From Shewanella jiangmenensis (GTDB lineage: Bacteria; Pseudomonadota; Gammaproteobacteria; Enterobacterales; Shewanellaceae): a stretch of DNA of 64,000 bases. Below are positions 28,212 through 37,131 of the stretch, in pieces. The translations under genes and the position numbers were made by a program. The notes beneath the pieces are model-generated. The model did no database searches, was not told where the DNA came from, and saw nothing but the letters and a program-made list of their open reading frames with translations. The stretch spans positions 124,001-188,000 of the forward strand of contig NZ_JAHEPS010000001.1 of the NCBI RefSeq assembly GCF_018596335.1, in the 5' to 3' direction. Position 1 is the stretch's first letter; every line of letters starts with the position of its first letter.

Positions 28212-29552
28212 TCACGCCGGCAGCTGTATGCCCATCTCCCGCATCCGCGCCATCTTGTACCTGAGGGTACGGGCGCTGATGCCAAGCTTTTCGGCCACCA
28301 ATTTGCGGCTGCCCTGACACTGATTGAGGGTTTCGAGGATGATGACATGCTCCTGGGCCTTGAGTTCATCGCCAAGGCCTTCGGGCTCTGGCCGTAACTG
28401 AATATCATCGCTGCCAAGCTGAGTCACATCCATGGCATCGATAATGATGTCCTGGGCACCAATCACCTCGCCGGCACATAAAATCAGCGCGCGCTGCACC
28501 ACGTTATCAAGCTCACGCACGTTCCCCGGCCAGCGGTGAGACAAGAGCCGCCTGCAGGCCGCTTCATCAAACACGGGCGCCGCGAGGGCAAGCTTTTCGG
28601 CGTGCCGGGCAAGGAGATGCCTTGCCAGCGGCAGAATATCTTTCGGGCGCTGGTTAAGCGCAGGCCAAGCCAGCGGAAACACGTTGATGCGATAATACAG
28701 ATCTTCGCGAAACTCGCCCTGCTCCGCCATGGCTTTAAGGTCACGGTTGGAGGTGGCAAGCACCCGCACATCAAGCTTGATGGTCTTGCGGCCGCCAAGG
28801 CGCTCAACTTCGCGCTCTTGTAACACCCGCAAAAGCTTGGCCTGCAAGCCAAGATCCATCTCCGAAATTTCATCAAGCAGCAGCGTGCCGCCCTGGGCCT
28901 GCTCAAACTTTCCGGGACAGGCCTGAAAAGCGCCGGTAAAAGCGCCTTTTTCATAACCAAACAGGGTCGCTTCCAGCATGTTTTCCGGAATCGCCGCGCA
29001 GTTGATGGCGACAAAGGGCCCCTGACTGCGCTGGCTGTGATTGTGAATGTAGCGGGCAAGCACTTCTTTTCCCGAGCCCGATGGCCCGAGGATCATCACG
29101 GAGGCATCGGATTTGGCAACGCGCCCGGCAAGGGCAATCAGCGCCAGGCTGCGCTCATCGGCAACAACCGGGTCGCCACTGCCCGTGGTTTGCGGCAAAT
29201 AGCGCGACACCTGATTGAGCAGCACCTCGGGCGCAAACGGCTTGGCCAGATAATCCACGGCACCAAGCTTGATGGCACTTACAGCACTGTCGATAGTGGC
29301 GAAGGCGGTCATCAGCAGCACCGGAATTTTGGGATGATGCTGCTTAAGGTAGCCAAGGAGACCAAGGCCGCCGATGCCATCCATCTGCACGTCACTTATC
29401 ACCATATCGAAACGGTTTTGCTTGAGCGCCAGAATGGCTTCTTCGCCGCTGCCTACCGCGACGCACTCATACTGCGCCAGCATCAGGGTATCGAGCAGGG
29501 CTTCACGCAGCGCTGCATCGTCCTCAACCAGCAGTAATCTGGCCTCAGCCAT
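28212..29552 (-). CDS. flrC: Sigma-54 response regulator FlrC (FleR)
   Basis: The 446-residue protein has an N-terminal receiver (LLLVEDDAALREALLDTL; Asp in DMVISDVQMDG), a sigma-54 AAA+ domain (Walker A ILGPSGSGKEVLARYIH, GAFTGA loop in YEKGAFTGAFQ, LLLDEISEMDLGLQAKLLRVLQ), and a C-terminal Fis-type helix-turn-helix (ETLNQCQGSRKLVAEKLGISARTLRYKMARM). When phosphorylated by FlrB it activates middle flagellar genes. ATG 29552 is chosen for its GGAGG site; it overlaps flrB by 8 bases. Confidence 0.96.
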   Translation of the reverse strand: MAEARLLLVEDDAALREALLDTLMLAQYECVAVGSGEEAILALKQNRFDMVISDVQMDGIGGLGLLGYLKQHHPKIPVLLMTAFATIDSAVSAIKLGAVDYLAKPFAPEVLLNQVSRYLPQTTGSGDPVVADERSLALIALAGRVAKSDASVMILGPSGSGKEVLARYIHNHSQRSQGPFVAINCAAIPENMLEATLFGYEKGAFTGAFQACPGKFEQAQGGTLLLDEISEMDLGLQAKLLRVLQEREVERLGGRKTIKLDVRVLATSNRDLKAMAEQGEFREDLYYRINVFPLAWPALNQRPKDILPLARHLLARHAEKLALAAPVFDEAACRRLLSHRWPGNVRELDNVVQRALILCAGEVIGAQDIIIDAMDVTQLGSDDIQLRPEPEGLGDELKAQEHVIILETLNQCQGSRKLVAEKLGISARTLRYKMARMREMGIQLPA

Positions 29553-30639
29553 GGTTAACCTCCGCACCCGCATTCTGAGTTAACAGCGGGAATTTAAGCA
29601 TGACGCTGCAGCCGCGATTGGCAGCGCACTGCATCTTGATATCACCGCCGTGGTTACGTACCACGGTTTGCACCACCGCAAGCCCAAGGCCGGTTCCCTG
29701 AGCCTTGGTGGTAAAAAAGGGCTCCATCACCTGCTGCTCGGTGCCGGACTCAAGGCCTTTGCCGTCATCCACGACCGACAGCACCAACGCGTTGTCGCGA
29801 ACACAGCCATGCAGCAGCACATGTTTGGCGCCGGCTTCGAGACTGTTCATGATGAGATTGTTGATAGCGGAGCTGAGCGCATGCTGGCTTGCCAGAATTT
29901 GCGCGTCGCCCGACTCGTCCTGAAGTTTAAGGGCGCTGCCCTGGGCCTCAGTAATGGGCGCGCAGCTTGCCAGCACCGGCGCAAGCAGCTCATTGAGCGT
30001 CATCGGCTCCATCGGCGTTTCTACTTTGCCGCGGGCCATCAGCAGCATGTCATTGACCTGCCGCTCAAGCTCATTGAGCCGGCCAAGCAGCTTTTGCTGA
30101 AACCTGCCACGGGCCTCGGCATTCAGTTTCGGACTGCCAAGATTGGCGGCATATAGGAGTGCGGCCGACAATGGGGTTCGGATTTGATGGGCCAGGGTCG
30201 CGACCATGCGGCCTAAGGACGAGAGGCGCTGCATATGGGCAAGATTTCGTTGCAGTACCCGGGTTTCGGTCAGATCGGTCAGCACAATCAGCTGACCGGG
30301 TTCAAGCGGCGTAATAGCAAGCTTTACCCGCCGGCCATTTTTGAGCGATACCTCATGACCATCATCATCGCGGGGTGAAAAGGCGCGGGCAATAACATTA
30401 AGCCAGCGCTCACCTTCAAGGGGGCGGTCAAGCAGCGACACGGCCACCGGGTTGGCAAGGGTCACGACCCCATCGGCATTTAAGATAACCACGCCGGACG
30501 GCATAGCCTCGAGAATGTGAGCCATTTGCGCAGGCGACGCGGCCAGACGCTCATTGGCGGCCGCCTCACTGACAGGCAGCGCCGACAGGCGTCCCCTGGC
30601 AGGAAAATCGCTGATATTGGCTAAAGCTTTGGCTGGCAT
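29545..30639 (-). CDS. flrB: Sensor histidine kinase FlrB (FleS)
   Basis: The roughly 364-residue soluble kinase has a PAS-like domain (AHILEAMPSGVVILNADGVVTLANPVAVSLLD), the phosphorylated His in MVATLAHQIRTPLSAALLYAANL, and an ATPase domain (LIMNSLEAGAKHVLLHG, VVDDGKGLESG, GTGLGLAVVQTVV). No membrane helix is visible, as in FleS/FlrB. It phosphorylates FlrC. I prefer ATG 30639 over the GTG at 30645, as the GGGG site then has proper spacing. Confidence 0.95.
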   Translation of the reverse strand: MPAKALANISDFPARGRLSALPVSEAAANERLAASPAQMAHILEAMPSGVVILNADGVVTLANPVAVSLLDRPLEGERWLNVIARAFSPRDDDGHEVSLKNGRRVKLAITPLEPGQLIVLTDLTETRVLQRNLAHMQRLSSLGRMVATLAHQIRTPLSAALLYAANLGSPKLNAEARGRFQQKLLGRLNELERQVNDMLLMARGKVETPMEPMTLNELLAPVLASCAPITEAQGSALKLQDESGDAQILASQHALSSAINNLIMNSLEAGAKHVLLHGCVRDNALVLSVVDDGKGLESGTEQQVMEPFFTTKAQGTGLGLAVVQTVVRNHGGDIKMQCAANRGCSVMLKFPLLTQNAGAEVNHG

Positions 30640-30676
30640 ACACACCCCGTCAAAAAATCGTTGTCAACGGGGTGGA

Positions 30677-30692
30677 TGCAGATTACGTGCCA
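30677..30692 (-). promoter_or_regulatory. Sigma-54 promoter of flrBC
   Basis: On the minus strand TGGCACGTAATCTGCA matches TGGCAC-N5-YTGCA with GG and GC 10 bases apart. It is about 38 bases before the flrB ATG. FlrA is the known activator of flrBC in related genera. Confidence 0.87.
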
Positions 30693-30744
30693 CTAAGGCA
30701 AAGGTGTGATATTCAGTTGGCTAAATTGGGCAAGCAACAGCAAA

Positions 30745-32175
30745 TTATTCTTTGCTCATCCCATATTTACGCATTTTCTCGACCAGCGTCGTGCGGCGGA
30801 TCCCAAGCATTTCAGCGGCCCGGGCAACCACGTTGTCCTGCTGCTCCAGCGCCTGACGGATCATGTCGATTTCAAGCTCAGCCAGCAAATCCTTGAGGTT
30901 TACCCCTTCAGGTGGCAGCTCGCTCGGGAAACGGGTTTCCGGCAGCTCGACCGGCTCATCGTCACTGAAAATAGACGCCAGCGCATCGCGCTCCTGCATC
31001 TCTTCACTGATTTCGACGCAGTATTCAGGCACATCGATATGACGGTATTTAACCGGCAGGTCGTTCACATCAACAAGGCCGCCCGGATACAGAATGGTGA
31101 GGCGCTCGACCAGATTCGACAGCTCCCTGACATTGCCCGACCAGTCGTGCTCTTTGAGCGACTCAATGGCACGCTGGGTGAAGCGCACTTTACCCCGCCC
31201 TTCATTGAAGACGCGGCTGACCAGCTCCTGCAGCAGCAGTGGAATATCTTCCCTGCGCTCACTGAGTGCCGGCATTTCGATGGGGAATACGTTGAGACGA
31301 TAGAAGAGATCCTCCCGGAAATCATTATTTTCTATCATCTTTTCAAGGTCTCTGTGGGTTGCCGCCACCACGCGCACGTTGGCCTGAATTGGCTTGCTGC
31401 CCCCTACCCTCTCAAATACCCGCTCCTGCAACACCCGCAGCAGTTTAACCTGCATGGCAAGCGGCATATCACCGATTTCATCAAGGAACAGGGTGCCGCC
31501 TTCGGCGAGCTCAAAACGGCCCTTGCGGGAGCTGATAGCGCCGGTAAAGGACCCTTTTTCATGGCCAAAGAGCTCGCTTTCCAGCAGCTCTGGCGGGATG
31601 GCGCCGCAGTTGACCGGAATAAAGGGGCCATCGCGGCGCTCAGACAGATAATGAATATTGCGGGCAACCACTTCTTTACCGGTACCAGATTGCCCCAGTA
31701 CCAGCACGGTAGCGTCTGACGGCGCGACCTGATTGATAAGATGACGAACGTTCACTATACCGTCGCTGCGGCCAACCAGGCTTCTGAACAGTTTGGTTTG
31801 ATTGCCACTGGTAGGCACATCGGGGCGCTTCATCTGCCCAAACACCTGACAGAAATGCAAAAGCTCCGTCAGTTGCGGGTAGTTAAAGGGTTCTTCGACG
31901 ACACCGATAAGGTTATTGGCAAGGCCGTCGGCCTCACCCAGGAGCAACACGGGCTGCCATGGCGCCTTGGCGGCGATGGCTTTCACTTGTTCCAGTGATA
32001 ATTCACTCAGGTCGAGGATAAGCGCCCGATAGCGGGTTTGACTAATCCGTGCTTCTGTGGAGTCAGCTCCGCAAAAGTCCAGCTGCTCACCTAAAAACTC
32101 AAGAATGAAGGAAAGACGGTTCAAACGATCTGTCCGGTTTCCTACAAGCAAAATTCTCTGGTCTGTCTGCATCAT
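30745..32175 (-). CDS. flrA: Master flagellar regulator FlrA (FleQ)
   Basis: The 476-residue protein has a degenerate receiver-like FleQ domain, a sigma-54 AAA+ domain (Walker [20 protein letters not shown], activator loop [28 protein letters not shown]) and a C-terminal helix-turn-helix ([35 protein letters not shown]). The segment LFRSLVG (about 129-135) and the ARN after Walker A are the residues that bind c-di-GMP in FleQ; both are kept. The loop reads GSFTGA, not GAFTGA. It is transcribed alone, upstream of flrBC. Confidence 0.96.
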   Translation of the reverse strand: MMQTDQRILLVGNRTDRLNRLSFILEFLGEQLDFCGADSTEARISQTRYRALILDLSELSLEQVKAIAAKAPWQPVLLLGEADGLANNLIGVVEEPFNYPQLTELLHFCQVFGQMKRPDVPTSGNQTKLFRSLVGRSDGIVNVRHLINQVAPSDATVLVLGQSGTGKEVVARNIHYLSERRDGPFIPVNCGAIPPELLESELFGHEKGSFTGAISSRKGRFELAEGGTLFLDEIGDMPLAMQVKLLRVLQERVFERVGGSKPIQANVRVVAATHRDLEKMIENNDFREDLFYRLNVFPIEMPALSERREDIPLLLQELVSRVFNEGRGKVRFTQRAIESLKEHDWSGNVRELSNLVERLTILYPGGLVDVNDLPVKYRHIDVPEYCVEISEEMQERDALASIFSDDEPVELPETRFPSELPPEGVNLKDLLAELEIDMIRQALEQQDNVVARAAEMLGIRRTTLVEKMRKYGMSKE

Positions 32176-32412
32176 TCAGTTGGCCGTAACGCTCGTAAAT
32201 CGATTGAATCGCATTAATTATTGGTGTTAGTTGCTCACGGGGCGTCAATGCTGTTACTCCGGTAAAACTTCCGGTCATTCACACCAATCCGAATATTGTA
32301 TTATCGGCAATCCAGAAGCAAGTCTCTGCTTTACAATAAAGTCTTTTGCCTCTGATTCTAGACCAATTTTCCTTCGCTTCCGACCCTTTTGGTCAATTCT
32401 CTGGCTATTGTC

Positions 32413-32435
32413 AAAAAAGGCGCACACTGTGCGCC
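32413..32435 (-). terminator. Terminator after fliS
   Basis: Stem GGCGCAC/GTGCGCC (loop ACT) with six T residues following on the minus strand lies about 29 bases after the fliS stop. The rest of 32176-32463 is AT-rich and should hold the flrA promoter; I see no sigma-54 match there. Confidence 0.85.
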
Positions 32436-32463
32436 CTTTTGCGAGACTATTTTTTGAACGAAA

Positions 32464-32874
32464 TCAAACAGCTTCGCTGTGTGATGTGAGATGGTGCTGA
32501 TCGGCAGGAATCGCATCCCAACCTTCTTTGATGTCACGCAGAATTGCCATCGCGTCATCAATCGCCTGCGGGTCATTGTTGAGGTTGGCCACGCTGATCC
32601 GGCGCAGCACGAAATCATAGAGGTCGCTTAAGTTTTTAGCTATCTCTCCACCAGAATCCATGTTCAAACTGTTCGACAGCGCCGTAATGATGCCGATGGC
32701 TTTTCCGATGTACACGCCTTTGCTCTGCAAATCATTTTGCTCAATCGCATAACGACTTTGTGCCAGACGCTCCAATGCACCCGCAAACATCAACTGAATA
32801 ATACGATGAGGCGAAGCGACAGCAATTTCACTCTCCAACGACACCTTGCGATATGATTGCAGTGACCCTCTCAT
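32464..32874 (-). CDS. fliS: Flagellin export chaperone FliS
   Basis: The 136-residue helical protein fits FliS (LQSYRKVSLESEIAVASPHRIIQLMFAGALERLAQSRYAIEQNDLQSKGVYIGKAIGIITALSNSLNMDSGGEIAKNLSDLYDFVLRRI). It binds the C-terminus of flagellin before export. It ends the flagellin-flaG-fliD cluster and follows the FliT-like gene by 6 bases. Confidence 0.95.
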   Translation of the reverse strand: MRGSLQSYRKVSLESEIAVASPHRIIQLMFAGALERLAQSRYAIEQNDLQSKGVYIGKAIGIITALSNSLNMDSGGEIAKNLSDLYDFVLRRISVANLNNDPQAIDDAMAILRDIKEGWDAIPADQHHLTSHSEAV

Positions 32875-32880
32875 AGAAAC

Positions 32881-33204
32881 CTACCTATTTGCATCTATTG
32901 TTTTATACACATTGAGTTGGCGTTTACTCTGGCTGCTGATACTCAATAACTGTTGCCGATGCGCTTGTAAGGACTTAGTCCTGTTGAGGAACTCTTCAGT
33001 CATCTGCAATTGCGTTTGCAAAAACTGCCTGTCCCCGGCGCCCTCAGCCTCAGTCAAATTCAGCAACAAATTTTGACGCTCAGTCATCGTATCTTGCAAA
33101 TTTAATACCAGGTCATCACAAGCTTCGTCTTCAGCTGCCAGATTTTCGAGCTGAAAAAGGATTTCCTGTAACTGCTGATTGACATCATGGAGTCTACTTG
33201 TCAT
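32881..33204 (-). CDS. FliT/FlaI-like flagellar chaperone
   Basis: This 107-residue protein is an alpha-helical, Gln/Leu-rich coiled coil without a membrane segment. It sits exactly where Vibrio has flaI and enterics have fliT, between fliD and fliS. FliT is the chaperone of the filament cap FliD. Sequence resemblance alone is weak, so the role rests on position and helical make-up. Confidence 0.7.
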   Translation of the reverse strand: MTSRLHDVNQQLQEILFQLENLAAEDEACDDLVLNLQDTMTERQNLLLNLTEAEGAGDRQFLQTQLQMTEEFLNRTKSLQAHRQQLLSISSQSKRQLNVYKTIDANR

Positions 33205-33221
33205 TTATCGCCCCTGAAAAT

Positions 33222-34592
33222 CTAGCCTTTTACTACACCCGGCAGCGAATTCAATCTGTCGATGAGTCCGGATGTCTGTTGATTCAGACTGGCAACAACA
33301 AGGTCCATCTTATTGAATTGTTTAAAAAGCCTTGATTCCAAGGATTTCATTTTTAGGGAAAAAGCTTCGCGCTGGGTATCCAAGCGCTTCTTCTCGCTGT
33401 TGTAGGTGTCGTTACGGGTACTGATAACCCCACCGGATTTTGTGTAGGTGTTGGCCAATTCGGCAAAACGATTAGCAAGCCCGGTACTTTCAGTAGAAAA
33501 CAGCCCCTCCAGCGAGTTCATGTCTTCGGCGATAGCTTTGTCAAGTTTGGCGTCATCGATTGAGAGTTTGCCATACCTGTCAGTCTTGATGCCCATGTCA
33601 TAGAGCGCAATAGTCTTGCCGTCGACATCAACCCGCTCACTTACCATGCTCCGAAGTTGTGACTCCAAGGAGCGGATCATCGGGTCACCCTGCAATGCCG
33701 ACGCTTTCTTTTTGTCCGCATCATAGGATGAGAGCTTATTAATCGAATCTATCAGGGCATTGTAAGAATCAACGAAGCCTTTGACATTTTCTTTGACTTT
33801 CGTGTCATCCTGGCTGATGGTCAGAGTTCCTGTCTGGCCAATATCGGCTTTAGTCAGCTCCAGTGTAACCCCGGTAATCGCGCCTTTGATTTCATTGCTT
33901 TGGGAAGTGATTTTCTGGTTGTCGATATAAAGCACCGCATTTTGCGCTGGCTGCAGCTCGGTCAGATTGGCGCCGTTGAACATATCATTGAGCCCGGTAC
34001 CCGCACCCACAGCATCGGTTGCCGTCACTGAAATCTGATTGTCGGTACCGGTTTTTTCAGACGAAAACACCAAACGGCTGCCATCGTCACTGGTGACGAC
34101 TGTTGCAACCACGCCTTTATTGTCACTGGCATCGTTGATTTTGCGAGCGATGGCCTGCAAATCATCGGTCGCGGCAATATCGACCCCGAATGATGCCCCA
34201 TTGACGGTAAAGTCGAGACGACCTTCGCCGGGTTTATCGGTTGCGAGCGCTGTGGTATCACCGGCCACCTTGTGCGCATAGGCGAGTTTTTCGACCTTAA
34301 TGGCGTAAGTGCCATTCTGCGCAAACTTATCAGCTGTGGCTTTAAAATATTGACTGTCACCCGTGCTGACTTTACGGGCGCTTAGCTCATTGCCTTTTTG
34401 GAGCTTTTTCAAAGCATCCTGAAACTTGGCCAATTCACTTTTTAAGGTACCTACGGCTGAAACCTTGGCATTGATAGTATCTTCTGTCCGGTTGAACAGC
34501 GCCTCTTTCGGCAATTTCTCCGCGTTAACAATGGCCGAAACCATGTCATTAATTGGCAGATTAGAGCCTATACCTGTTGCAGTTAAAGCCAT
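33222..34592 (-). CDS. fliD: Filament cap protein FliD
   Basis: The 456-residue protein begins with GIGSNLPINDMVSAIVNAEKLPKEALFNR and has the FliD_N and FliD_C regions, with a helical C-terminus (NRFAELANTYTKSGGVISTRNDTYNSEKKRLDTQREAFSLKMKSLESRLFKQFNKMDLVVASLNQQTSGL). FliD caps the growing filament and places flagellin. It lies between flaG and the FliT-like gene. Confidence 0.96.
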   Translation of the reverse strand: MALTATGIGSNLPINDMVSAIVNAEKLPKEALFNRTEDTINAKVSAVGTLKSELAKFQDALKKLQKGNELSARKVSTGDSQYFKATADKFAQNGTYAIKVEKLAYAHKVAGDTTALATDKPGEGRLDFTVNGASFGVDIAATDDLQAIARKINDASDNKGVVATVVTSDDGSRLVFSSEKTGTDNQISVTATDAVGAGTGLNDMFNGANLTELQPAQNAVLYIDNQKITSQSNEIKGAITGVTLELTKADIGQTGTLTISQDDTKVKENVKGFVDSYNALIDSINKLSSYDADKKKASALQGDPMIRSLESQLRSMVSERVDVDGKTIALYDMGIKTDRYGKLSIDDAKLDKAIAEDMNSLEGLFSTESTGLANRFAELANTYTKSGGVISTRNDTYNSEKKRLDTQREAFSLKMKSLESRLFKQFNKMDLVVASLNQQTSGLIDRLNSLPGVVKG

Positions 34593-34617
34593 AAAAACCT
34601 CGTATTACATGTTCACC

Positions 34618-35025
34618 TCAGGCTTCAGTCTTCATCAAAAGGCCGGTCACCTCTGACATTTTCTGAGCAAGCTTGAGGGCTTCTTCACTGGGGATCTGAC
34701 GAATGATATCGCCCGACTCCACATCCATAACGCTGACGACCGCTTCCCCAGACTTATCATCCACTCTGAAATCCAAGCCTTTACGCATAACGGACATCAT
34801 GTTTGACATCTCCTGCGCAACCGCGTTCAGCTCGTCTTGTTTTGACTGCCGCTCTTCTTCCCGGTCTTTGGCTTCAGCTTTTTCGCTGGCATCCACCGGC
34901 TGTGTCAAATCCTGCCGCTTAAGCTCCGTCTCTTTCGGAGCCATAGGTTTGACGGATGTTGCAGCAAGTTCAGCACGTTGCTGTTGTTGCTGTGGCGACT
35001 GACCACCAACTAATGCAATATCCAT
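34618..35025 (-). CDS. flaG: FlaG family protein
   Basis: The 135-residue protein has a charged N-terminal part and the conserved FlaG domain (MRKGLDFRVDDKSGEAVVSVMDVESGDIIRQIPSEEALKLAQKM). FlaG proteins affect filament length. The position between flagellin and fliD is standard for polar flagellates. About 125 bases separate it from the flagellin gene. Confidence 0.93.
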   Translation of the reverse strand: MDIALVGGQSPQQQQQRAELAATSVKPMAPKETELKRQDLTQPVDASEKAEAKDREEERQSKQDELNAVAQEMSNMMSVMRKGLDFRVDDKSGEAVVSVMDVESGDIIRQIPSEEALKLAQKMSEVTGLLMKTEA

Positions 35026-35150
35026 ACCTTACCTCACCATCTCAGGGGCACCCGGCTGCTTTTACAGTATGGCAGACTGGGCACGCTTCAGATATGGCAA
35101 AGGGAGATCCGTTACCGAACCTCCCCTGCCCCCTCAAAATCCGGACTCTA

Positions 35151-35969
35151 TTACAGCAGAGACAGGGCGATTTGAGGCAACTGGTTAGCCTGAGCCAGCA
35201 TCGCAGAACCAGTTTGCTGCAGAACCTGACTCTTGGTCATGGCTGAGGTTTCTTTGGCGAAGTCCACGTCTACGATACGGCTCTTGGCATCGGCAACGTT
35301 GGCCTGGGTGTTGGCACTGTTGCTGATGTTGTGAGACAGACGGTTCTGGATAGCACCGAGGGAAGCGCGCTGGGTATCGATGCTCTTGATAGCAGCGTCA
35401 ATCTTACCCAGAGCTGAGTTGCGACCGGCAGACGTCAACACTGTGATAGAGTTCACTGACAAAGTACCGGCATTATTGGCCTTCACTGTGATGGTGACAT
35501 CTTCATCATTCTGGTGACCCACCTGGAACTTCTTACCGCCAGAGAAGTCGCCAGTCATCAGCTTGGTGTTACCAAACGCAGTTGTGTCACCGATAGCGGT
35601 GATTTCCAGTGCCAGTTGGTCCATCTCATCTTTCAGAGCCTGCAGGTCAGCTGAGCTGTTAGCGCCGTTTTCGGCCTGGATCGCCAGGTCACGCATACGC
35701 TGCAGCATGTTGGTCTGCTCTTGCATCGCACCTTCAGAAATCTGTGCGATGGAGATAGCATCGTTGGCGTTACGCATACCAACTTCCAAACCACGAACCT
35801 GACTGTTCAGACGGTTGGAGATGGCGAGACCTGCCGCATCGTCTTTGGCACTGTTGATCCGCAGACCTGAGGACAGACGCTCCATAGAGGTTGCCAGATC
35901 ACGGTTGGAGAAGGTCAGGTTCTTTTGTGCCTTCATGGAAGTGACGTTGGTGTTTACTGTAATGGCCAT
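35151..35969 (-). CDS. flaB: Flagellin (second copy, probable major filament protein)
   Basis: The 272-residue flagellin has the conserved D0/D1 N-terminus ([45 protein letters not shown]) and C-terminus ([14 protein letters not shown]), with a very short central region. It is a shorter flagellin than that of enterics, as is usual in Shewanella and Vibrio. It has its own near-perfect sigma-28 promoter, in line with the major flagellin. The symbol follows gene order in Shewanella; the paralogue is at 36219. Confidence 0.95.
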   Translation of the reverse strand: MAITVNTNVTSMKAQKNLTFSNRDLATSMERLSSGLRINSAKDDAAGLAISNRLNSQVRGLEVGMRNANDAISIAQISEGAMQEQTNMLQRMRDLAIQAENGANSSADLQALKDEMDQLALEITAIGDTTAFGNTKLMTGDFSGGKKFQVGHQNDEDVTITVKANNAGTLSVNSITVLTSAGRNSALGKIDAAIKSIDTQRASLGAIQNRLSHNISNSANTQANVADAKSRIVDVDFAKETSAMTKSQVLQQTGSAMLAQANQLPQIALSLL

Positions 35970-36047
35970 GATCGTTTCCTCTTGGTTACCTGGCTCAGGA
36001 CTAGCCTGTCTTGTTCAGCCAGGCGGTCATACTCGTTACAGTATATT

Positions 36048-36074
36048 TAGCGGCAGCGTCTTTTTATCCTTTAG
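36048..36074 (-). promoter_or_regulatory. Sigma-28 promoter of second flagellin
   Basis: On the minus strand TAAAGGAT, 11 bases, GCCGCTAA matches the FliA consensus TAAAGTTT-N11-GCCGATAA with three mismatches in total. The -10 box is about 80 bases before the flagellin ATG. Confidence 0.85.
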
Positions 36075-36135
36075 GGCTTTTTTCAAAAATTCTGCAGTTT
36101 TTTTAATTTTATTTTTTATTCAGTCAATTACTCAT

Positions 36136-36198
36136 CAAAAAAACAGAGCGACCCGCCTGACTTGCGGCAATATTTTGCCGCCCGGCAGGCAAGGTCGC
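36136..36198 (-). terminator. Terminator after first flagellin
   Basis: A branched hairpin includes GCGACC...GGTCGC outside and GCGGCAA/TTGCCGC inside, followed on the minus strand by seven T residues. It separates the two flagellin genes and so makes the second depend on its own promoter. Confidence 0.85.
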
Positions 36199-36218
36199 AT
36201 CCTGAACGCTATCGATGA

Positions 36219-37040
36219 TTAACCGAGCAGTGACAGTGCAACCTGTGGCAACTGGTTGGCCTGTGCCAGCATCGCAGAGCCTGTTTGTTGCAGCACCTGA
36301 TTCTTGGTCATGGCCGAGGTTTCTTTGGCAAAGTCCACATCCACGATACGGCTCTTGGCATCGGCAACGTTAGCCTGGGTGTTGGCACTGTTGGCGATGT
36401 TGTGTGCCAAACGGTTTTGCACCGCACCAAGCGCTGCGCGCTGGGTGTCGATGGTCTTGATGGCGGCATCAATACGGCCAAGAGAGGAGTTACGACCAGC
36501 AGAGGTCATTACCGTCACCGCGTTAACAGACAAAGACGCCGAATTGTTGGTCTTCACTGTGATGGTTACGTCCTCACCTTCCTGGTGACCCACCTGGAAC
36601 TTCTTACCGCCAGAGAAATCACCGGTCATCAGCTTGGTGTTACCAAAAGCCGTGGTATTACCGATCGCAGTCACTTCCGAAATCAGCTGGTTAATTTCAT
36701 CCTGTAACGCCTGCAGGTCGTCGGTGCTGTTGGCGCCGTTTTCAGCCTGTATTGACAGGTCGCGCATACGCTGCAGCATGTTGGTCTGCTCCTGCATTGC
36801 GCCTTCAGCAATCTGGGCGATGGAGATACCGTCGTTGGCATTACGCATGCCCACTTCCAGGCCACGCACCTGACTGTTCAGACGGTTAGAAATTGCCAGA
36901 CCGGCAGCGTCGTCTTTGGCGCTGTTGATGCGCAGACCGGATGACAGACGCTCCATGGAAGTCGCCAACTGACCACTGGACATGTTCAGGTTCTTCTGGG
37001 CCTTCATGGAGGTCACATTGGTATTAACAGTAATAGCCAT
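36219..37040 (-). CDS. flaA: Flagellin (first copy)
   Basis: The 273-residue flagellin is very close to the copy at 35151 over both ends ([18 protein letters not shown] at the start; [10 protein letters not shown] at the end). They differ mainly in the centre. It has a terminator of its own. Its upstream 91 bases show no clear sigma-28 site; a weak sigma-54-like match lies near 37097. It may be a minor subunit or be expressed earlier. The symbol follows gene order only. Confidence 0.95.
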   Translation of the reverse strand: MAITVNTNVTSMKAQKNLNMSSGQLATSMERLSSGLRINSAKDDAAGLAISNRLNSQVRGLEVGMRNANDGISIAQIAEGAMQEQTNMLQRMRDLSIQAENGANSTDDLQALQDEINQLISEVTAIGNTTAFGNTKLMTGDFSGGKKFQVGHQEGEDVTITVKTNNSASLSVNAVTVMTSAGRNSSLGRIDAAIKTIDTQRAALGAVQNRLAHNIANSANTQANVADAKSRIVDVDFAKETSAMTKNQVLQQTGSAMLAQANQLPQVALSLLG

Positions 37041-37131
37041 GTTGAGTTCCTCTTCCTAGTGTTACCGCCAAGGCTTGGAGCTTGGCTAATTTCGTTAACA
37101 AAGTTGCTTCCAGTAAGTGGCGTTGACGCTG

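Noticed and set aside
30706..31719. Long plus-strand frame opposite flrA
   Set aside because: Shadow of flrA on the other strand; no ribosome site and no family resemblance.
32301..32308. Exact GCCGATAA on the minus strand upstream of flrA
   Set aside because: No -35 TAAA box lies at the right distance (the nearest is about 10 bases too far), and sigma-28 control of the top regulator is not expected.
37097..37113. Sigma-54-like match CTGGAAGCAACTTTGTT before the first flagellin
   Set aside because: The -12 GC is GT and the -24 box lacks CAC. Too weak to list as a promoter.
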